DNA of 64,000 nt, taken from contig NZ_CP034248.1 in the NCBI RefSeq assembly GCF_003931855.1, forward strand, positions 1,488,001 through 1,552,000. The letters are read 5' to 3'. Positions 59,720 through 64,000 of this stretch are shown here, piece by piece (within the stretch, counting starts at the first letter, position 1; the number at the start of each line of letters is the position of its first letter). This DNA is from Paenibacillus lentus (GTDB lineage Bacteria; Bacillota; Bacilli; Paenibacillales; Paenibacillaceae). Below the pieces are notes generated by a model. That model made no database searches. It had not been told where the DNA came from and saw only the letters and a list, made by a program, of their open reading frames with translations. Made by a program: the position numbers and the translations under genes.

Positions 59720-60310
59720 ATGGCTTTGAAAGGAAAGAAAATTTTAATTGATCCTGGACATGGTGGAAGCGATCCTGGAGCCAGTGGTAAGCTAAACAAC
59801 AAAACTGTAAATGAAAAGGATCTTGCGCTCACTTTTGCTGAATCCGCTAAATCTTATCTAGAGAATGCTGGTGTTACAGTTATCATGACAAGAACAACTG
59901 ATAAGAAAGTAGAAATTAACGACCGGTGGAAAAAAGGGCAAGATGAGAAAGTCGATGCAGTGATAAGTATCCACTGGAATGGGGGCAGCACTACGGCAAA
60001 TGGTACTGAGACATACTATGCTCAAACAAGATCCGGCGATAAATCGTTTGCTCAGGGGCTTCAAAAAGGTGTTGTTGGGGCATTAGGTACAAAAGATCGA
60101 GGAGTCTTGGATGATACTAAAACAGCGGTTGGTTCACTGGGTGTTTTACGCTATCCTAGCGGATCATCGTATAGTTATCCACGAGCTCTAATCGAGGTTG
60201 AGTATATCACCAATTCAACTGCTTTAGCAAACTTGGATTACCCAATGTACGAGGCTTCACTGGATTTTGCTGCAGGAGTTCTTAAGGGGTTACAAGGTTA
60301 TTTTGGTTAA
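59720..60310 (+). CDS. N-acetylmuramoyl-L-alanine amidase (Amidase_3)
   Basis: 196 residues, the catalytic domain only, from the ATG at 59720 behind AAGAGGTG. It cuts the amide bond between the glycan and peptide of peptidoglycan. Zinc ligands and catalytic residues are placed in LIDPGHGGSDPGA (His), NEKDLAL (Glu), ISIHWN (His) and IEVEYITN (Glu). There is no signal peptide and no binding domain, as in phage or mother-cell-lysis enzymes. It is divergent from a lipoprotein gene. Confidence 0.92.
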   Translation: MALKGKKILIDPGHGGSDPGASGKLNNKTVNEKDLALTFAESAKSYLENAGVTVIMTRTTDKKVEINDRWKKGQDEKVDAVISIHWNGGSTTANGTETYYAQTRSGDKSFAQGLQKGVVGALGTKDRGVLDDTKTAVGSLGVLRYPSGSSYSYPRALIEVEYITNSTALANLDYPMYEASLDFAAGVLKGLQGYFG

Positions 60311-60466
60311 TGGAATACAGATAAGCGACTTCTACAGTATTCTTACTTGCAGCGCCCACCATTTGTGTGTGGCGCTGTCACCTTCCTAATTTTAAACTTT
60401 CAGTGAACACAGCCTCTAAAAAGCTTAGAGAGATCAAGGTTCTACCTCCCGGAAAGAGCTTGTTCA

Positions 60467-60475
60467 TGGTATAAT
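60467..60475 (+). promoter_or_regulatory. Extended -10 promoter
   Basis: TGGTATAAT is an extended -10 element. It stands about 60 bases before a small open frame and about 325 bases before a terminator; no good -35 was seen. Confidence 0.55.
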
Positions 60476-60537
60476 GTAAGCGTAACCAAAATAATTTGCG
60501 TTCGTGTTGTTCATTCGTTTGAAGGGGGATGAATTTC

Positions 60538-60732
60538 ATGTTCGAAGGGTTCTTGGAAATGCAGGCCGTGGTTACTCGTGTACATGAGAAGTTGGAGCTC
60601 GGCGGGGAATTGGAGTATCGCAAGCTCGAGTATGATACGGACCGATTTCTTCATACGCCGGAGCCGGGCAGACATCATCCTAGCCAGGAGCAGTCTCGTC
60701 GCTTCTCTATACGCAAAATTTGGAGTCAGTAG
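60538..60732 (+). CDS. Small protein of unknown function
   Basis: 64 residues from the ATG at 60538, which has GAAGGGGG 9 bases upstream. It is hydrophilic, rich in Glu, Arg and His (TRVHEKLELGGELEYRKLEY), with no membrane segment. No family was recognised; it could also be the remnant of a longer gene. It has its own promoter (60467-60475) and lies ahead of a terminator at 60799-60848. The transcript may instead act as an RNA. Confidence 0.45.
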   Translation: MFEGFLEMQAVVTRVHEKLELGGELEYRKLEYDTDRFLHTPEPGRHHPSQEQSRRFSIRKIWSQ

Positions 60733-60798
60733 AAGTAGGCGGGCTCAGATCAGAGCCTGGTCAAGTGCAAAGATGCAGGTGCAGTACAATTCAGACGC

Positions 60799-60848
60799 AG
60801 ACGGTGATCCCAGATGGACTTGGGGGGCCGTCTTTTTATGTAGTTACG
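60799..60848 (+). terminator. Terminator after the small gene
   Basis: AGACGG (60799-60804) pairs with CCGTCT (60838-60843). TCCCA/TTGGG pairs inside, and a run of T follows. Confidence 0.8.
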
Positions 60849-60980
60849 GAATGGTTCACAATATAAGTAATAGAACACTAACCATGGATTATAGAATATA
60901 TTGTATGATAATATATGATAAATAAATACTAGCCATATGATAATATGAGTATAAAATCAAAATATTGAAAGGTGACCATT

Positions 60981-62024
60981 GTGAAAGTAAAAAAAAGTAG
61001 AGTGTTCTATTTAGATTTTTTACGAGCGATTTCTATACTATTGATTATAATATATCATTTTAATCAACAGTTAGGGTTTCATGAAATTAATGCTCCAGAA
61101 ATATTTATACAAAATTTTAAAAATGATAGTATTGGATCGTTAGGAATAACATTATTCATAATGTTGTCCGGGGCTTCGTTGATGTTAAATTACAGAGAGA
61201 AAATTTCTTTAAAAAAATACTTTTACAAACGGTTTGTATCCATTTACCCATTGTTTTGGTTAGGTTATATTTTTACTTATTTCGGATTGTTTATAATTAA
61301 TACTAATCTTCATCATGAAGTTGAACCATGGAAACTTATTTTAACCCTAATAGGATTTGATGGATTTCTATACTATAAAATACCGAATTTTTATCTAGTA
61401 GGTGAATGGTTTTTAGGATTAATAGTTATTATGTACATTCTATTTCCTATTTTGAGATACTTAGTTCTTAAAATGCCTATTTTAACTTGTATCTCAATCC
61501 TGGCAATCTATATAGTAGTAGTTCAAAATTACAGCTCTCTCTTTGAAATTGATGTTATCCGCAATCCATTAACTCGGTTGCCAGAGTTTGTTTTCGGAAT
61601 GTTGTTTATTCAGTATGCTGATAAAATAAAACAATATTTACTTGTCATTCCGGCTATAATAACGGGGGTATTTTTGTTTGCTGTAACAGTTAGTATTCCA
61701 CATATTCATATAACATTTATCTTAGGTGCTTCTCTTTTTATTATTTTTGCATACTTATCTCATTTTATTAAGAACAAAGAGCTTAGAAGTTTGATTGGCT
61801 TTGTGAGTAAATTCTCTTTTGCGGCATTTATTGTTCATCATAATATAATAGGTCAGTTTTTTGTCAGATTTGACAGGGGAACCCTTTCTATTGTAGAGAC
61901 ATATGCTCTGTTTATTATTGTATTGTCATTAATTTTTATAGCAGCTGTTTACTTGTCGAAAGTTACTCATAGAGTAGTAAGTTCAATGAAACGAATTTGG
62001 CATGAGCAAACTATGGTGCAATAA
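60981..62024 (+). CDS. Acyltransferase 3 family membrane protein (OafA/YrhL type)
   Basis: 347 residues from the GTG at 60981, 8 bases after GAAAGG; a GTG at 60972 overlaps that site. About ten membrane helices. The family start is seen in VFYLDFLRAISILLIIIYHF, where the His is the conserved catalytic residue. Members transfer acetyl, succinyl or other groups to exported polysaccharides or lipids. The gene is strongly AT-rich compared with the arg or uvr genes, which suggests transfer. A polysaccharide role would fit the nearby galU. Confidence 0.92.
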   Translation: MKVKKSRVFYLDFLRAISILLIIIYHFNQQLGFHEINAPEIFIQNFKNDSIGSLGITLFIMLSGASLMLNYREKISLKKYFYKRFVSIYPLFWLGYIFTYFGLFIINTNLHHEVEPWKLILTLIGFDGFLYYKIPNFYLVGEWFLGLIVIMYILFPILRYLVLKMPILTCISILAIYIVVVQNYSSLFEIDVIRNPLTRLPEFVFGMLFIQYADKIKQYLLVIPAIITGVFLFAVTVSIPHIHITFILGASLFIIFAYLSHFIKNKELRSLIGFVSKFSFAAFIVHHNIIGQFFVRFDRGTLSIVETYALFIIVLSLIFIAAVYLSKVTHRVVSSMKRIWHEQTMVQ

Positions 62025-62094
62025 GAACTGATGAATTATATTAATAGACAATTTAAAAAAGATTTTAGTGAGAAATAAGTTTGTCATAAATTAT

Positions 62095-62136
62095 TGACGG
62101 CATTCCTTGGTTGTTATCTGGGAACCGTCTTTTTTG
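62095..62136 (+). terminator. Terminator after the acyltransferase gene
   Basis: TGACGG and CCGTC flank an inner ATTCC/GGGAA stem, followed by a run of T. Confidence 0.75.
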
Positions 62137-62173
62137 TTTGGGGGGCCGTTTAGGTTGTTGTCCATATTTTGTG

Positions 62174-62179
62174 TATAAT
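62174..62179 (+). promoter_or_regulatory. Candidate -10 of galU, now cut off by IS copy 2
   Basis: A consensus TATAAT lies 29 bases upstream of the IS insertion point. Without the IS it would be about 50 bases before the galU start. The -35 region is poor (TTAGGT at 18 bases). Confidence 0.4.
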
Positions 62180-62208
62180 AGGCATATATTATTTCAGGTC
62201 TTTTAATT

Positions 62209-63660
62209 GAGCATTTTGCATTAACCTGAGCCCTTGCTAGACAAAGGTTTTCAAACATAAAAAAAGGACTTCACCCCAACTTGGAGAAGTTTTCAAGTGA
62301 CAAAACAAGAAAACCCAAGGGGGAGAAGTCACTATGTATATTCTACAAGAAAGTCTATTTTCCTTTGAAGAACTTCAAAAACTTGAATTTAAAGACCGTT
62401 TGCCTATCTTCTTCAGCGCCCTGGACTTACGGCCATATGCTAAAGAATTGAGAAGTCATTCACCCCGAGGTGCCGATGGGCACTGCCGACAAGGGATTCT
62501 TCGCGCATTGCTTGCAGCGCCGCTGGAGAACATGGATACATTTAGTGGCTTGCATCGTCGTCTGGATATGGATCTTCGTTTCCGTTACCAATGCGGACTC
62601 AGGCTTGATCGAAAAGCTCCATCAATCGCCACATTAAGCCGCGTTTTCACTGAGCTAACGAATAAGGGATTGGCAAAACGTCTGTTTGAGGATCTCGTCA
62701 CACGCTGTAAGCAGGAAGGAATCATCGATGGAAGTCACGTGGCGATGGACAGCGCAGCGATCCATGCCTACGAGAAGAAACAGCCGAAGCGCAAAAGTGA
62801 GCTGACGGGGAATGCCAACTGGGGCGCGAAGTTTGACTCCTTTGGTAACAAGGTCAAGTGGTTCGGCTATAAGCTTCATCTTGCTGTCGACACCGCTAGC
62901 GAACTGCCCCTGGCCCTCTCGGTTACACCGGCTCATGTCAATGACGGTGATCTGGCACCCGCTCTTATGGAACAAGTGGCTGCCGATGCGAAAGTGAAGT
63001 TCTTTGTGTTTGATGCTGGGTATGACCAACTTAAAAACTATGAAGCGGCACGGAAGCTCAAAGCGCAAGCGATTATCCCGATGAATCTTCGCAATGAGAA
63101 GGAACCGCCTGCAGGTATAACATCTAACGGTACACCTTGCTGCTCCATGGGTTTTGCCATGACATACTGGGGAGTAGATGGCGATCACCTGAAATTCCGG
63201 TGTCCCCATGCGACCGGCAAGGTGGATTGTCCGCTGGGGATGGCAGCCTGTTCATCTTCCAACTATGGAATGGTGCTCAAGGTTGATACAAAAAGCGATT
63301 TGCGCCGTTATTCAAGTCCGCACCGGAACACGAAACGTTGGCAAGAACTTTACAAAGAAAGAACGAGTGTAGAACGCTGCAACTCCCGAATGAAAACCTA
63401 TTTGACCGCAGACGCCATGCATGTTTGGGGCATAGAGAAAGTCATAACTCACCAATATTTAAATGCAATTGTATTGCTGGCTTCTGCCCTGGCAATGGCT
63501 CAGAAATACAGAAAAGTCGCTGCTTAAAATTTTGAATGCGCAGAAAATTCTGCAGGTCTGCCCATTTTTGAAAACCGAGTGGATTTAGCTGAAAATGCAC
63601 CACCAACTAGGTCTAGGTTCTGCTATTCAATTCTCAAATAGGGAATTATGCAAAATGCTC
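62209..63660 (+). mobile_element. Intact insertion sequence, copy 2 (1452 bp)
   Basis: Same length and same ends as copy 1 (1059-2510), but in the opposite orientation. It has its own 4-bp target duplication AATT (62205-62208 and 63661-63664). The only difference seen from copy 1 is C at 62396 where copy 1 has A on the same strand. It ends 22 bases before the galU start codon. Confidence 0.95.
62334..63527 (+). CDS. DDE transposase of IS copy 2
   Basis: 397 residues, identical to the product at 1192-2385 except Asp for Glu near residue 22. The catalytic Asp, Asp and Glu motifs are intact (HVAMDSAAIH, FVFDAGYD, RTSVERCNSRMK). It reads towards galU and ends about 155 bases before it, so transcription of the element could run into galU. 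Confidence 0.93.
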   Translation: MYILQESLFSFEELQKLEFKDRLPIFFSALDLRPYAKELRSHSPRGADGHCRQGILRALLAAPLENMDTFSGLHRRLDMDLRFRYQCGLRLDRKAPSIATLSRVFTELTNKGLAKRLFEDLVTRCKQEGIIDGSHVAMDSAAIHAYEKKQPKRKSELTGNANWGAKFDSFGNKVKWFGYKLHLAVDTASELPLALSVTPAHVNDGDLAPALMEQVAADAKVKFFVFDAGYDQLKNYEAARKLKAQAIIPMNLRNEKEPPAGITSNGTPCCSMGFAMTYWGVDGDHLKFRCPHATGKVDCPLGMAACSSSNYGMVLKVDTKSDLRRYSSPHRNTKRWQELYKERTSVERCNSRMKTYLTADAMHVWGIEKVITHQYLNAIVLLASALAMAQKYRKVAA

Positions 63661-63682
63661 AATTAGAAAGGGACAAAGAAAT

Positions 63683-64000
63683 ATGAAAATTCGTAAAGCG
63701 ATTATACCTGCTGCAGGACTCGGAACGCGGTTTTTGCCAGCAACGAAAGCGATGCCTAAAGAAATGCTGCCTATTGTGGACAAGCCGACGATACAATATA
63801 TCGTTGAAGAAGCAGTAGCCTCGGGGATTGAGGATATTATCATTGTAACAGGGAAAGGAAAACGGGCGATCGAGGATCATTTCGATCATTCGTTCGAGCT
63901 TGAATACAACCTCCATGAAAAAGGTAAGTGGAAGCTGTTAGAGGAGGTTCGAAAGTCCTCTGAAATGGCGGACATCCATTATATTCGGCAAAAAGAGCCA
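63683..64000 (+). CDS. galU: UTP-glucose-1-phosphate uridylyltransferase, 3' end outside the window
   Basis: The first 106 residues are present and the frame is open at the window edge. The N-terminus has the nucleotidyltransferase signature [20 protein letters not shown] and the segment [14 protein letters not shown]. It makes UDP-glucose, used for wall polymers, glycolipids and exopolysaccharide (GtaB in Bacillus). GAAAGGGAC lies 9 bases before the ATG and belongs to the host sequence, not to the IS. The IS ends directly upstream, so the native promoter is displaced by 1.45 kb. Confidence 0.95.
   Translation, partial: MKIRKAIIPAAGLGTRFLPATKAMPKEMLPIVDKPTIQYIVEEAVASGIEDIIIVTGKGKRAIEDHFDHSFELEYNLHEKGKWKLLEEVRKSSEMADIHYIRQKEP

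Overview
The window looks like a chromosomal segment of a Paenibacillus-type member of the Bacillota. It carries a Bacillus-like arginine gene set with a bifunctional ArgJ, a YitT protein, ftsEX followed by a CtpB-type protease and a MinJ-like PDZ membrane protein, uvrBA, a SigO/YvrJ-type sigma operon, and strong AGGAGG-type ribosome binding sites. A two-component ABC sugar module with a GH67 alpha-glucuronidase also fits a xylan-degrading Paenibacillus. No rRNA, tRNA or CRISPR array was seen.

Layout. 1-0.9 kb: end of a yitT gene. 1.1-2.5 kb: an intact insertion sequence (copy 1). 2.6-11.8 kb: argC-argJ-argB-argD-argF-argG, a repeat-filled gap of about 0.88 kb, then argH. 11.8-16.3 kb: no host genes, only a dead IS4-type element, an intact IS1182-type element, REP-like repeats and a decamer array. 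16.3-18.3 kb: a chemoreceptor. 18.5-27.6 kb: two sugar permeases, a YesM-type kinase, a solute-binding lipoprotein, a YesN-type regulator and a GH67 alpha-glucuronidase, which together suggest sensing, import and intracellular cleavage of glucuronic-acid-substituted xylo-oligosaccharides. 27.6-32.0 kb: tandem arrays, a CynX-type MFS gene flanked by two inverted copies of a fold-back repeat, and an intact IS4-type element inside one of those copies. 32.1-40.4 kb: VanW protein, ftsE, ftsX, a coiled-coil M23 peptidase, a CtpB-like protease and a MinJ-like protein. 40.8-42.5 kb: motAB on the minus strand. 42.7-47.6 kb: uvrB-uvrA. 47.9-55.3 kb: a beta-helix protein, a small membrane protein, an HTH-TPR regulator and a U32-family protein.

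55.4-62.1 kb is a visibly AT-rich accessory stretch: a SigO-like sigma factor, YvrJ, an RsoA-like gene broken by a 7-bp duplication, an LRR lipoprotein, a C39-like protein, a small lipoprotein, an amidase and an acyltransferase. It ends at IS copy 2 (62.2-63.7 kb), which sits between a promoter-like sequence and the start of galU.

Most striking: (i) IS copy 1 appears to have landed in an arginine operator in front of argC; (ii) several IS elements sit inside or beside intergenic fold-back repeats; (iii) an RsoA-like sigma partner is frameshifted by a perfect tandem 7-mer; (iv) three perfect palindromes lie in frame inside the U32-family gene; (v) four unrelated intergenic arrays share a 37-40 bp period. 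I found no clear, completely new multi-gene system. The best candidates for undescribed biology are the repeat families and the split-sigma locus.
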